Assembly: GCA_041676705.1 (NCBI GenBank)
Contig: JBAYRL010000002.1
Location: forward strand, 186,001 to 250,000
DNA from: Acidimicrobiia bacterium
GTDB taxonomy: Bacteria > Actinomycetota > Acidimicrobiia > Acidimicrobiales > SKKL01
Direction of reading: 5' to 3'
Length of the DNA stretch: 64,000 nucleotides
Shown: piece after piece, positions 53,450 to 62,701 of the stretch
Layout: each line of letters begins with the position of its first letter
Position numbering within the stretch: position 1 is the first letter of the stretch
Position numbers and translations under genes: made by a program
The notes under the pieces: generated by a model
What the model was told of the DNA's origin: nothing
Database searches by the model: none
What the model saw: only the letters and a program-made list of their open reading frames with translations

Positions 53450-54268
53450 CTAGGCGAAGGTGACTTCATCGCCCACGTTTATGACACCAGCACCGTTGAC
53501 CGATGCATACGAACCAAGCGACGCAAACGTGCCCAACATAGAGGTCACCCGATTGTTACTAGCCAAAGTACGTAAAACCTCAGGCAGCGAAGCCAAGTCG
53601 CCTTGGGCCAAAGTCGGCATCACACAGCGTGGGGTAGGAACTCCAACTTCAATTTGAACCTCACCCAACTTCAGGGTGCGGCCTTCCCATTCATTTTCGA
53701 TAAACCCAGGGTCAGTGTTGGTATCAATTACCAAACTAGGGCGGAAACGTCGCAGATCGGTACCGGTTTCTGGTACCAGTTCGGCGAGCGCCGCCAGGCT
53801 AGCGGTAGTGATGAAGTGTAGTGCTGCCACATCAACAAAAGATGTGCCTTGGCCAGCCAGATTTACCGGAATGTCTACCGAACCTGCCAGCGATAGGCCT
53901 TCAATTTCGGGCCAGTCAGAAGCGTAAACACCTTGTTGGGTCTGGGTCGCCAACTCAACCTTTACAGGACGGCCAAACAGTTCGCTTAAGGCCGTTTCTA
54001 ACTTGGGGTCAACGACTGACCATTCAGACTTATCAGGCAAGGTTACCGTTACTTCACGGCCCACTCCCCGAGCCTGGCAGTTCAGTAGTTCACGCCACAA
54101 ACTTGGTCGCTTAGCACTGACGATTTTGTCGGTTTCTAGATCGCGCAATGCCCACGTGCGGTCACCGTCAATACCGCCTTCGTCTACCGGTACCGATTGA
54201 AGAGCTTCACCTTGCATTGATTTGAAAGGGAATCGGTACAGGTGAGTGATGCGTCCAAGTGAGCTCAT
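53450..54268 (-). CDS. MOSC-domain protein
   Basis: The 272-residue protein has the MOSC_N beta-barrel (RITHLYRFPFKSMQGEALQ, EGGIDGDRTWALRD) and a C-terminal MOSC domain with RFRPSLVIDTN and the conserved cysteine in VPTPRCVMPT. MOSC proteins bind molybdenum cofactor and carry sulfur or reduce N-hydroxylated compounds, as in YcbX and mARC. No ferredoxin domain is attached, so an electron partner must come from elsewhere. The gene starts 2 bases after the lhr stop, in the same transcript. Confidence 0.9.
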   Translation of the reverse strand: MSSLGRITHLYRFPFKSMQGEALQSVPVDEGGIDGDRTWALRDLETDKIVSAKRPSLWRELLNCQARGVGREVTVTLPDKSEWSVVDPKLETALSELFGRPVKVELATQTQQGVYASDWPEIEGLSLAGSVDIPVNLAGQGTSFVDVAALHFITTASLAALAELVPETGTDLRRFRPSLVIDTNTDPGFIENEWEGRTLKLGEVQIEVGVPTPRCVMPTLAQGDLASLPEVLRTLASNNRVTSMLGTFASLGSYASVNGAGVINVGDEVTFA

Positions 54269-54270
54269 GG

Positions 54271-57200
54271 CTACATTCTGTGCGTTACGGCCAGCGCTCT
54301 GCGAACCAAACCGCGATATCCCTCCACAAAACCGGCTTCTAAGAAGCTGTCTCTCAGTGGATGTTCCCCCGCTGGCACACCATCGATTTTGGCGATTTCC
54401 AGTTTTCTGAAACGCCCCTTGTCGACTAGTTCACCTAGGGCTTCGATCCACTGCCCATCAGCTTCATCATCAAAAACCAAAATGGAGCGGCCACCTCGTT
54501 CTAAGTAGGCCACTGGCCGACCATCTGTGAGAACAACGAACGCGCCCGCACTGCGCGAAGGTCGACCGGCGGAGCCAGGCCAGCTGAGTGAAGCACCATA
54601 AGGCGAAGCCGGGTCGGTGGCGGCCAGTACCAGCACCCCCGTGGCAGCATCACGCATGTCACGCAACCGCTCGACCGCGCCGGGCAGCGCAAACTGTGCC
54701 GCGCCCAATCCGGCGACGAAGTAGCCACGTCGAATACGTCCACGCTCTTCGAGTTCTTTCAACACCGGATACAAACCAGCAAAACCGCCACTTTGGCCTT
54801 CCCCCAACGCAGCTTCTCGCGACAGAACCCCATAACGTTCTAGCAATGCCGAGGCCCGCGCCAAGCCCGCTTCGGCGGCTGAAGTAGGTTCCATTAACAG
54901 TGGCGCCACAAGCGACCAGCGCCCAGACGCTCCGGGGGGCCCTAGCCGAGCTAAATGGCCAGCACGTAGTCCACGCCGGCGGGTGCTGGCGGAGGCTGGC
55001 TTGGCGGGACGAGTTCCCAACGCTCGAAGCGGAGCGAACGAGTCGTTGGTAATAGAACCATTCCAGACCAAATCCCACAGGGCACTAAGCACAACCTGGT
55101 CATCGTAGGGCAACCCGGCCGCAGCCACCGCGGCCACCAGTTCAGGCCAAAATGAGGCACCGGAGCGTTCGAGACACTCGACAATGGCCTGGTGGGTCGC
55201 ACCAAAATCGTGTGAGCCGGACTGATCTAACAACCAAGCGGTGGCGACACGAGATTCCAATCGGTTCCCCGTGTCATCGTGGTGAGCCTTACCGGCACCG
55301 TCGCTGTCTGGATCAGCGATTGTTGGCCAGTCGAAGAGAAGGCGGGCTTGATCACGAAACGCTACGCGGATTCGCCCGTCAGTTGCGCCTAAAGCACCAG
55401 CACCAACCCAGAGCAACTCGCCGCTCATAAACAGAAAATCGAGGTCGCTTGGTTGATAGTTGTCGAGTCGACTCGCCAAGACATCGTTTTCAAAGCTTGA
55501 CACCGGGATTGAGGCGCCTTGCAGCATTGAGAGCACCTCAACCAGGCCATCCATTCCGCTAAAGCCACGGCCTACGCCCTGCCAATCCGGCAAAAAGCGT
55601 CCTAGTGCCCGAGCATCGACGGGCTCTACTTCGTTGCGGAGCCGAGCTAGGGAACGACGACGAATTTGGCGTAGAGCATTCGGATCGCACCATTCACGTT
55701 CGAAACCTTGGGGTCGAAATTCGCCTCTAAGCAGCGTGCCATTAGCTTCCATTCTTTCCAAAAACGGCTGCACCACCCCCGGTGCCAACCCGAAACGTGA
55801 AGCTACCTCGGTGGTGAGAAAAGGTCCGTGAGTTTGCGCATAGCGACCAAGTAATCCACTAAGTGGGTCGGGTACCGACTCGGTGAAAACGCTGGGTAAC
55901 CCGATGGGCACACTCACCCCGAAGCTGTCGCGTAAACGGCCAGCATCTTGGGTTGAAGCCCACTCGGCAACACCACCGATATTCACCGGGTAGGCCCTTT
56001 TCTCACCCTCCAGTATCTGCAGCCATTTATCAACCATCGACTCGTCGGCTTCACAACGCTGACGAATCTCGACTGCGCTCAGAGGACCGAGTGCCACCAA
56101 CACATCATGAAGCTCGTCAGCATCGCGAGCGACACGGCTAGCACTCCGGCGTTGCAGTAGGTCTTCGACCTCTAGGATCGCTTGTGGATCAAGAAGATCA
56201 CGTAATTCCTCGGCCCCCAAGAGCTCACGCAACAAATCTTTATCGAGCGATAGGGCGGCTGCTCGGCGCTCTGCCAAAGGAGCGTCGAGCTCGTACATGA
56301 ACTGGCCTATCCACCCGAACAAGAGTGACTGGGCAAAGGGCGAGGCCGTCGGCGTGTTAACGGCTACCACCCGAACCGAACGGTTCTGTAGACCCCGCAG
56401 CACCTCGCGCAATGCTGGTAGGTCAAAGACATCGTTCAAGCATTCCCGGGTAGTTTCGAGAAGAATCGGGAATGTTGGATAAGCCGATGCCACGTTCATT
56501 AGATCACTGGCACGCTGGCGTTGTTGCCACAGCGGTGTTCGGCGGTCGGGGCGGCGCTTGGGCAACAACAACGAACGTCCAGCACACTCACGAAATCGTG
56601 AGGCGAACAAAGCAGTTTTTGGCAGTTCGGCGGTGACTAGACGATCAATTTCGTCGGGGTCGATGAGCAATTCATCAAGCGGTAAGTCGTCGATAGCTTC
56701 AGGTAGCCGAATTGCAATACCGTCATCGCTCCACATGAGGTCGATATTTACGCTCCAGCGTTCTTCCAATCTCGAACGCAACGCGATCGCCCAGGGAGCG
56801 TGAACTTGCGCCCCGAAAGGACTGAGCACGCAAACCCGCCAATCGCCGATCTCATCGCGGAAACGTTCGACCACGATGGTTTTGTCGTCGGGCACGGTAC
56901 CCGTAGCTTCCGCCTGGTCTTTAAAATAGGCCAGCAGATTTGTGGCAGCCCGGTCGTCAAGCCCGTGGGTATCGCGTAGCTCTTCATGAGCCAGGGCCGG
57001 TGTCATTGCACGAAGCCGTCTGGTGGTCGCGCCTACGGCCATACCCAGTTCTAAGGGACGCCCTGGCGAATCGCCATGCCAAAACGGCATCCTGCCCACA
57101 CGGCCAGGCGCTGGCGTCACCACAACTCGTTCGTGGGTGATCTCTTCGATGCGCCAGGTGGTAGCCCCTAACAAGAAAGTTTCCCCAACCCGTGTTTCGT

Positions 57201-58818
57201 ACACCATTTCTTCATCGAGTTCCCCCACCCGGGTGCCATCGGGCAGAAACACTCCGAAGAGCCCCCGGTCGGGGATGGTGCCGGGGTTAGTAACCGCCAG
57301 TCGCTGCGCCCCTTTGCGACCTCTGATGGTGCCCTCAACACGGTCCCAAACAATTCGTGGCGAAAGATCAGAGAACTCGTCGGAGGGATAACGACCCGAT
57401 AGAAGATCGAGCGTGGCATCGAGAATATCGTCACTCAAATCGGCATAAGGTGCGGCACGTCGAATTACCCGGGCCAAATCGGCCGTGGTCCAATCGTCGA
57501 GGGCCGCCATGGCAACAATCTGCTGCGCCAAGACGTCGAGAGGATTACGAGGGTAGGTAGTCGCTTCTACCAATCCTTCTTTCATCCTGGCTACCACCAC
57601 CGCAGCTTCTAAGAGGTCGCCGCGGTGTTTCGGGAAAATACGCCCCCGACTCGCTTCCCCGACCTGGTGCCCGGCTCGACCAACGCGCTGTAAACCTCGC
57701 GCTACCGAACCGGGCGACTCAACCTGGATCACAAGATCAACCGCACCCATATCGATGCCCAGCTCGAGAGAGCTGGTAGCGACCAAAGCCTTCAGCTCGC
57801 CGCGCTTTAGTTCATCTTCAATGATTAGCCGGCGTTCTTTCGATAAAGACCCATGATGAGCTTTGGCTATTTCATGGCCCGGCATGGGCGCACTGCCATC
57901 AGTTTCGCCACCACGGTTCAAACCTTGGGTGGATAGTTCGTTCAAACGCGTCGCCAGTCGCTCGGCAGCACGACGCGCATTCACAAAGATGAGGGTTGAG
58001 TGGTGCTCGTTCACCAAGTCGAGCACCGGAGGATGGATGGCGGGCCAAATAGATCGACCGTCGGTATCGGGTTCGGCCATGTCGTCCACTGGTACTACTA
58101 CCGAAACATCAAGCGTTTTGGTCGATCCCGCGTCAACAACGGTCACGGGTCGCCACTGTCCATCGTTGTTCTTTCCACCTAAGAAACGAGCGATCTCGTC
58201 GAGCGGTCGTTGGGTGGCTGAAAGCCCGATTCGCTGTGGTGGTTGGGCGGCAACTTCTTCCAGCCGCTCTAAGGTGAGCGCCAAGTGGGTGCCGCGTTTG
58301 GTGGGTGCCATGGCGTGGATCTCATCGATAATCACGGTTTCAACCCCGGCCAAGGTTTCACGGGCGGCCGAGGTCAACATGAGGTACAGCGATTCGGGGG
58401 TAGTGATCAAAATGTCGGGCGGGACTCGTACCAGTTGACGACGGATGTTGGCTGGCGTGTCGCCGGTACGTACCCCCACCGTTGGTACATAGCCCGAAAT
58501 GCCAAGACGCTCGGCCGCAAGGTTGATACCCACCAGTGGTGACGCCAGATTTCGCTCGATATCAACTGCTAAGGCCCGAAGCGGCGAGATGTAAACGATT
58601 CGGGTTTGTTTAGCCGAAGTCGCTGGAGGGTTGACGACCATCTGGTTGATACCCCATAGGAAAGCCGCCAAGGTTTTCCCGGAACCGGTAGGTGCCAAGA
58701 TCAGGGTATGTTCACCGCGCGAGATTGAAGCCCAACCCTGGCTTTGGGCCTGGGTCGGCTGACTAAAGCTAGTTTCAAACCAGCTTGATACCGCTGGTGC
58801 GAATGAAGGTAATGGCAC
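54271..58818 (-). CDS. lhr: Large ATP-dependent helicase Lhr
   Basis: Lhr (1,515 residues) is a superfamily 2 3'-5' DNA/RNA-DNA helicase involved in DNA repair in actinobacteria. Walker A is LAPTGSGKTLAAFLWG at about 35-50, the DExH box is VIIDEIHAMAP, motif III is LSATQRP, motif VI is QRVGRAGHQ, and the second RecA domain has LIFVNARRAAERLA. The Lhr-specific winged-helix and beta-barrel parts follow, then the long C-terminal extension (Lhr-CTD) to full family length. The GTG at 58,818 has TAGCGT 6 bases upstream, so the message may be leaderless. Confidence 0.95.
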   Translation of the reverse strand: MPLPSFAPAVSSWFETSFSQPTQAQSQGWASISRGEHTLILAPTGSGKTLAAFLWGINQMVVNPPATSAKQTRIVYISPLRALAVDIERNLASPLVGINLAAERLGISGYVPTVGVRTGDTPANIRRQLVRVPPDILITTPESLYLMLTSAARETLAGVETVIIDEIHAMAPTKRGTHLALTLERLEEVAAQPPQRIGLSATQRPLDEIARFLGGKNNDGQWRPVTVVDAGSTKTLDVSVVVPVDDMAEPDTDGRSIWPAIHPPVLDLVNEHHSTLIFVNARRAAERLATRLNELSTQGLNRGGETDGSAPMPGHEIAKAHHGSLSKERRLIIEDELKRGELKALVATSSLELGIDMGAVDLVIQVESPGSVARGLQRVGRAGHQVGEASRGRIFPKHRGDLLEAAVVVARMKEGLVEATTYPRNPLDVLAQQIVAMAALDDWTTADLARVIRRAAPYADLSDDILDATLDLLSGRYPSDEFSDLSPRIVWDRVEGTIRGRKGAQRLAVTNPGTIPDRGLFGVFLPDGTRVGELDEEMVYETRVGETFLLGATTWRIEEITHERVVVTPAPGRVGRMPFWHGDSPGRPLELGMAVGATTRRLRAMTPALAHEELRDTHGLDDRAATNLLAYFKDQAEATGTVPDDKTIVVERFRDEIGDWRVCVLSPFGAQVHAPWAIALRSRLEERWSVNIDLMWSDDGIAIRLPEAIDDLPLDELLIDPDEIDRLVTAELPKTALFASRFRECAGRSLLLPKRRPDRRTPLWQQRQRASDLMNVASAYPTFPILLETTRECLNDVFDLPALREVLRGLQNRSVRVVAVNTPTASPFAQSLLFGWIGQFMYELDAPLAERRAAALSLDKDLLRELLGAEELRDLLDPQAILEVEDLLQRRSASRVARDADELHDVLVALGPLSAVEIRQRCEADESMVDKWLQILEGEKRAYPVNIGGVAEWASTQDAGRLRDSFGVSVPIGLPSVFTESVPDPLSGLLGRYAQTHGPFLTTEVASRFGLAPGVVQPFLERMEANGTLLRGEFRPQGFEREWCDPNALRQIRRRSLARLRNEVEPVDARALGRFLPDWQGVGRGFSGMDGLVEVLSMLQGASIPVSSFENDVLASRLDNYQPSDLDFLFMSGELLWVGAGALGATDGRIRVAFRDQARLLFDWPTIADPDSDGAGKAHHDDTGNRLESRVATAWLLDQSGSHDFGATHQAIVECLERSGASFWPELVAAVAAAGLPYDDQVVLSALWDLVWNGSITNDSFAPLRALGTRPAKPASASTRRRGLRAGHLARLGPPGASGRWSLVAPLLMEPTSAAEAGLARASALLERYGVLSREAALGEGQSGGFAGLYPVLKELEERGRIRRGYFVAGLGAAQFALPGAVERLRDMRDAATGVLVLAATDPASPYGASLSWPGSAGRPSRSAGAFVVLTDGRPVAYLERGGRSILVFDDEADGQWIEALGELVDKGRFRKLEIAKIDGVPAGEHPLRDSFLEAGFVEGYRGLVRRALAVTHRM

Positions 58819-58824
58819 GCTTAT

Positions 58825-58854
58825 ACGCTAGCTAGACACTGTGACATCTATGGT
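58825..58854. promoter_or_regulatory. Divergent lhr / HAD leaderless promoters
   Basis: TAGCGT (minus strand, 58,830-58,825) lies 6 bases from the lhr GTG. TATGGT (plus strand, 58,849-58,854) lies 7 bases from the phosphatase ATG at 58,862. The two predicted transcript starts are only about 43 bases apart. Confidence 0.45.
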
Positions 58855-58861
58855 CGTACCT

Positions 58862-59674
58862 ATGGGTCAAGTGGAATTGTTGGTAACCGACCTCGACGGC
58901 ACCTTGTGGGAGCTAGCGCACCAGATACACCCGCAAGTGTTGTCAGCCTGGGCAGAAATTGAGCGCCGTGGGTACCCCATTCTAGTAGCCACAGGCAGGC
59001 GTCTTGCTTCTGCGCGAACACCCCTCGTAGCCCATGGCCTTACCCCACCAGCAGTGTTGTTAAACGGGGCATTAGCGGTTGATTTAGCCACAAATCGTCA
59101 TGTTTACCAACGGGGCTTCAGCAACGAAGAAGCAGCTTTAGTGCTCAAAGTTTTCTTGAACGTTGGCATCGAGCCAATCGTTTACGTAGCCGACACAAAA
59201 TACGATGTCTTCGCGGGCCAAAACCCTTCTACACATCCCGAACATTTGGAACAGTTTGGTTCGGGGTTGGCCCGTGCCCCACTTGACCAAGTGGTCAAAG
59301 AATACCCGGTGTTGCATTTCGCGGTGGTCAGTTTGCCTACACCGATAGCACAAAAGGTGGTCGCGGCTCTGAACGATTTTGGTGCAGCTCATCTGATGGC
59401 CGAACGTGGCTATAGCGGCGGTTCAACCATCACTGTGGCACCTAGGAACCATTCGAAATGGGATGGCGTATTGGCCATATGTGAAGAACTCGGGGTTGAC
59501 CCGAATCGGGTAATGGCCATTGGCGATGGCCCGAACGACCTGGAACTGCTCGAAGCGGCCGCCGTAGCTGTTACGCCAGCCGATGCCGACCCATTGGCCC
59601 TAGCTATGGCTCATCATGTGGTCCCAACCGCCGCTCGGGGCGGCTGGGCGCAGCTACTCGACCTCTTGCCTTAA
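58862..59674 (+). CDS. Cof-type HAD-superfamily phosphatase
   Basis: The 270-residue protein has HAD motif I VTDLDGTLWE at about 8-17 (nucleophile and acid Asp), motif II threonine in VATGRRLAS, motif III lysine in the NHSKWDGV segment and motif IV AIGDGPNDLELLE. A C2b-type cap lies between. It should hydrolyse small phosphate esters such as sugar phosphates or FMN. The ATG at 58,862 is chosen because TATGGT sits 7 bases before it; a GTG at 58,841 is the alternative. Confidence 0.9.
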   Translation: MGQVELLVTDLDGTLWELAHQIHPQVLSAWAEIERRGYPILVATGRRLASARTPLVAHGLTPPAVLLNGALAVDLATNRHVYQRGFSNEEAALVLKVFLNVGIEPIVYVADTKYDVFAGQNPSTHPEHLEQFGSGLARAPLDQVVKEYPVLHFAVVSLPTPIAQKVVAALNDFGAAHLMAERGYSGGSTITVAPRNHSKWDGVLAICEELGVDPNRVMAIGDGPNDLELLEAAAVAVTPADADPLALAMAHHVVPTAARGGWAQLLDLLP

Positions 59675-59704
59675 TACGCTTCCGGCACCAGCCGCCTTGG
59701 TGGA

Positions 59705-61849
59705 TTAGCCCGGCTGCAAGAAGTTGGGCAGTTGACCCGAGTGCACAATCGCTAGGCGTTTAGTGGCGCGAGTTAAAGCCACATACAGGGCCCGCAAACC
59801 CTGGGCTTCATCTTGTATCACCATGGTTGGTTCCACCACTACAGTGGCGTCAAGCTCCAAACCCTTCACAATTCCAATTGGCACAATGGTTATTTGAGAT
59901 TCAAGGCCATGTTTACCAGCTCGGCCGTGTTCCACCCCCGCCTCACTAAAGACGCCGGAAATTTCGTCTTGCAGTTGGGCAGGCACAATTACCGCCACGT
60001 TGCCTTGGCCTACTTCGGTTACTTCTTCAAGCGTGATTTTTAACACCGTATCGGCCAAGGCTGACCGTTCTTCGGCGTTGATAATTCGTGGTGGGTCACC
60101 CTCGGTTCGTATGGAAATTGGCGGTGTGATGACTGGTGCCGCCACCTGCAAAACTTTGGCCGCGAGTTGCATGTTGGGCGCTGGAATTCGGTAACCGACG
60201 GTCAATTCTTTGCGCCGGGGCGTGCGCTTGAGTGGCAGCTGTTCAATTATTTCTTCCCAATCGTCGTGAGCCCACGCCCCAGTGGATTGTGCGATGTCGC
60301 CCACGATGGTCATGGAACCATTCAAGGAACGGCGTCCAATCATACGCAGCGCCATGGGAGAGAGGTCTTGAGCCTCATCCACAATGATGTGCCCGTAGGT
60401 GCGAACCTCGATCGGTTCTTGGCGATTTCGGGGTCCGAGCAATTCGGAAGCCTCGTCCAAGAGCGGCACATCATCGGTGGTCCAAACCACGTCGTTAACC
60501 GAAGCGCTCCAAGGACGGTAGAAAGCTTGCCATTCATAGTCGGCAAAGCTTTCCGGTAGCCGTTTACCGAGTCTTGAAACCGCACGTTTACGGACGTCTT
60601 TTGGTAAACGACTCTGCGATGCGTTTTTTAGCAAAGCCATAGAGCCAAAAAGATCATGCAAAAGCTGCGCTGGGGAAAGTTTGGGCCACATCCATTCCAG
60701 GGCCTCGCGAACTGCCGGATGTCGGCGCAGCCGATCGCGCACAACCGTTGCTTCAGCGGGGGTACGCGAACTTGCTGCTAAAGCCTCGAAAAAGGCTGTC
60801 TCGACATAGCGTCGAGCGGGGTTATGAAGCCGGTACCGACGTCGAGCTTCGCGCACAATTCTTTGTGATTCATCGACGCTTAGGCTTAATTTGGTCACCC
60901 CATAGCCAACGCTTAGTGGCTCGCGTAGTGGCCGTTGGCGGTCGCGTATGGCCCGCGCGATCAAGCCAGTGGCACGCAAATCTCCCTTAACTCGGGCGAC
61001 CATGCCCCAATCTGAACCTTGGACCCGCACGTTTTGCACCAGGTCGGCCAAGACCGAAAGCTCAACTCCGGCCTCACCGAGGGAAGGTAAAACCTGTTCG
61101 ATATAGCCCAAGAAAAGCCGGTTAGGACCAATTACCAACACACCTTGGCCTTCCAACGGAAAGCGATGTTCATACAACAAATAGGCCGCGCGGTGCAGTG
61201 CCACCACTGTCTTACCGGTACCTGGGCCGCCTTGCACCACCAGAATTCCGGGCAATTCAGATCGAATAATTTCGTCTTGCTCGCCTTGAATGGTGCCCAC
61301 AATGTCGCCCAGGTGCCCTGAACGCGACGATTCAAGAGCAGTAATTAGGGCGCCATAGCCAGTGATACCCAGGCTTTCGCCACGACCAGCCAACACAGCT
61401 TCGGTGTTACCGAATAGCTCGTCTTCGATTCCCAGCAGCACCCGCCCTCGCGTGGCAAAATGGCGTCGACGCGACAACCCCAGGGGCGCTTTCGGGGTGG
61501 CACGATAAAACGCTTCAGCAATTGGGGCTCGCCAGTCAACTACCAAAGCTTCCCGATGAGGACCAGAAACAGCTACCCGTCCGATATAGAATGAGTCGTC
61601 GCCCGAGTTCTGGTCGTGGTCGATTCGACCAAAAACCAGTGCCGCATCACCTACATCAAGCTGAGCTAGCCGGGTGGCGATGTTGCCGTGGATTACTTCT
61701 CGTTCCCAGCGCGCTTGTTCGGTGCCACCTTTTCCCACCTCAACCATGTTTTTTAGCCGAATAGCCGAGGCTCGTGCCGCTTCGAGTGCATCATAAGCTT
61801 TGTTTATATAGGCTTGTTCAGCTTGCAGTTCTGGGTGAGAAGGGGCCAT
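59705..61849 (-). CDS. helD: HelD-like UvrD/Rep helicase, RNA polymerase recycling factor
   Basis: The 714-residue protein belongs to the HelD family, which removes stalled RNA polymerase from nucleic acid. The N-terminal helical hairpin (ELQAEQAYINKAYDALEAAR) that enters the polymerase channel is present. Walker A is VVQGGPGTGKTVVALHRAAY (about 205-224), the Walker B segment is HIIVDEAQDLSPM (about 490), and the motif VI-like segment is LYVALTRATKRLAIV at the end. Its length and compact N-terminus fit the actinobacterial class. A GAAAGAG ribosome site precedes the ATG. It is divergent from the sortase gene. Confidence 0.9.
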   Translation of the reverse strand: MAPSHPELQAEQAYINKAYDALEAARASAIRLKNMVEVGKGGTEQARWEREVIHGNIATRLAQLDVGDAALVFGRIDHDQNSGDDSFYIGRVAVSGPHREALVVDWRAPIAEAFYRATPKAPLGLSRRRHFATRGRVLLGIEDELFGNTEAVLAGRGESLGITGYGALITALESSRSGHLGDIVGTIQGEQDEIIRSELPGILVVQGGPGTGKTVVALHRAAYLLYEHRFPLEGQGVLVIGPNRLFLGYIEQVLPSLGEAGVELSVLADLVQNVRVQGSDWGMVARVKGDLRATGLIARAIRDRQRPLREPLSVGYGVTKLSLSVDESQRIVREARRRYRLHNPARRYVETAFFEALAASSRTPAEATVVRDRLRRHPAVREALEWMWPKLSPAQLLHDLFGSMALLKNASQSRLPKDVRKRAVSRLGKRLPESFADYEWQAFYRPWSASVNDVVWTTDDVPLLDEASELLGPRNRQEPIEVRTYGHIIVDEAQDLSPMALRMIGRRSLNGSMTIVGDIAQSTGAWAHDDWEEIIEQLPLKRTPRRKELTVGYRIPAPNMQLAAKVLQVAAPVITPPISIRTEGDPPRIINAEERSALADTVLKITLEEVTEVGQGNVAVIVPAQLQDEISGVFSEAGVEHGRAGKHGLESQITIVPIGIVKGLELDATVVVEPTMVIQDEAQGLRALYVALTRATKRLAIVHSGQLPNFLQPG

Positions 61850-61987
61850 CGCGCTCTTTCACGAAATGCCGAAATGAGAGGGTTAACCATTCTACGTTCA
61901 TTGCCGCACAAATCCCCCTAAGAACACTCACTTCCGCACCGATGTATCCTGTTAGACCTGATATCAAGTGCAGCCCCGTAGTGGGTC

Positions 61988-62701
61988 GTGAGCGATAGAG
62001 ATGATCGCATGCCCCCAACACTCCTCAATCGCATCCATCTAAAGCAACACTCCCGTCGGGTTGTGATTGCGCTGGTTACCGCTGTTTTAACCGTGGCTTT
62101 GACGGCTTCTTGTAGCTCGGAACCCACCGCTCAAGCCGAGCCGCCAGAAGCGAACCCGATTCTGTTGGCAGAGCCCGCTCCACCCACCACTACCACTACC
62201 GTTGCCGAGCCTGCGCTCCCACCTCTACCGGTACCGGAATTATTACCGCTTGAGCCCTACACCACGGATGAAATTCCAACGGTGGGACGCTTGTCGATTC
62301 CCGCGATTGGGCTCGACCAGCCTCTACAAGTAGGTATGACGTTGTCGGCGATCAACTTGGGGCCTAGCGTTTGGCCCGGTACCGCAGCACCAGGCCAGCT
62401 AGGAAACCTGGTAATCGCTGGTCATCGCACCACCTATTCCCGCCCATTCTTCGATCTTGATCTGGTTGAAGAAGGCACCGAAATGAACATTGAGACTGCT
62501 AACGGGGAAACTTTCACTTATGTAGCCACTGGCACCCAAATCGTCAATGAAGACGAGGTCTGGATAGCCGACCAAACCTATGGTTACACGGCGACTACCT
62601 TTGCTTGTCATCCAAAAGGTTCGTCTCGTCAACGTATCGTGGTGTTTTGGCAACTCCTAGACCAAGAAGGAAACCCGGTTCCGGCGCTGGATGCTTCATA
62701 A
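61988..62701 (+). CDS. srtE: Class E sortase
   Basis: The 237-residue transpeptidase anchors proteins to the cell wall. A membrane helix (about 25-42) ends at TASCSSE, where the cysteine might be lipidated, although the -3 residue is not typical. A Pro/Thr-rich linker follows. The catalytic histidine is in VIAGHRTTYSRPF, the cysteine in TTFACHPKG and the arginine in SSRQRIVVF, so the triad is complete. The TLxTC motif is altered to TTFACHPKG, a class E-like form. The GTG start is used. Its stop overlaps the lnt start by 11 bases, so the two are coupled. Confidence 0.92.
   Translation: MSDRDDRMPPTLLNRIHLKQHSRRVVIALVTAVLTVALTASCSSEPTAQAEPPEANPILLAEPAPPTTTTTVAEPALPPLPVPELLPLEPYTTDEIPTVGRLSIPAIGLDQPLQVGMTLSAINLGPSVWPGTAAPGQLGNLVIAGHRTTYSRPFFDLDLVEEGTEMNIETANGETFTYVATGTQIVNEDEVWIADQTYGYTATTFACHPKGSSRQRIVVFWQLLDQEGNPVPALDAS

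Noticed and set aside
54588..54887. Plus-strand frames of about 100 codons inside lhr
   Set aside because: They are antisense shadows with Arg/Pro/His-rich composition; Lhr itself is continuous there.
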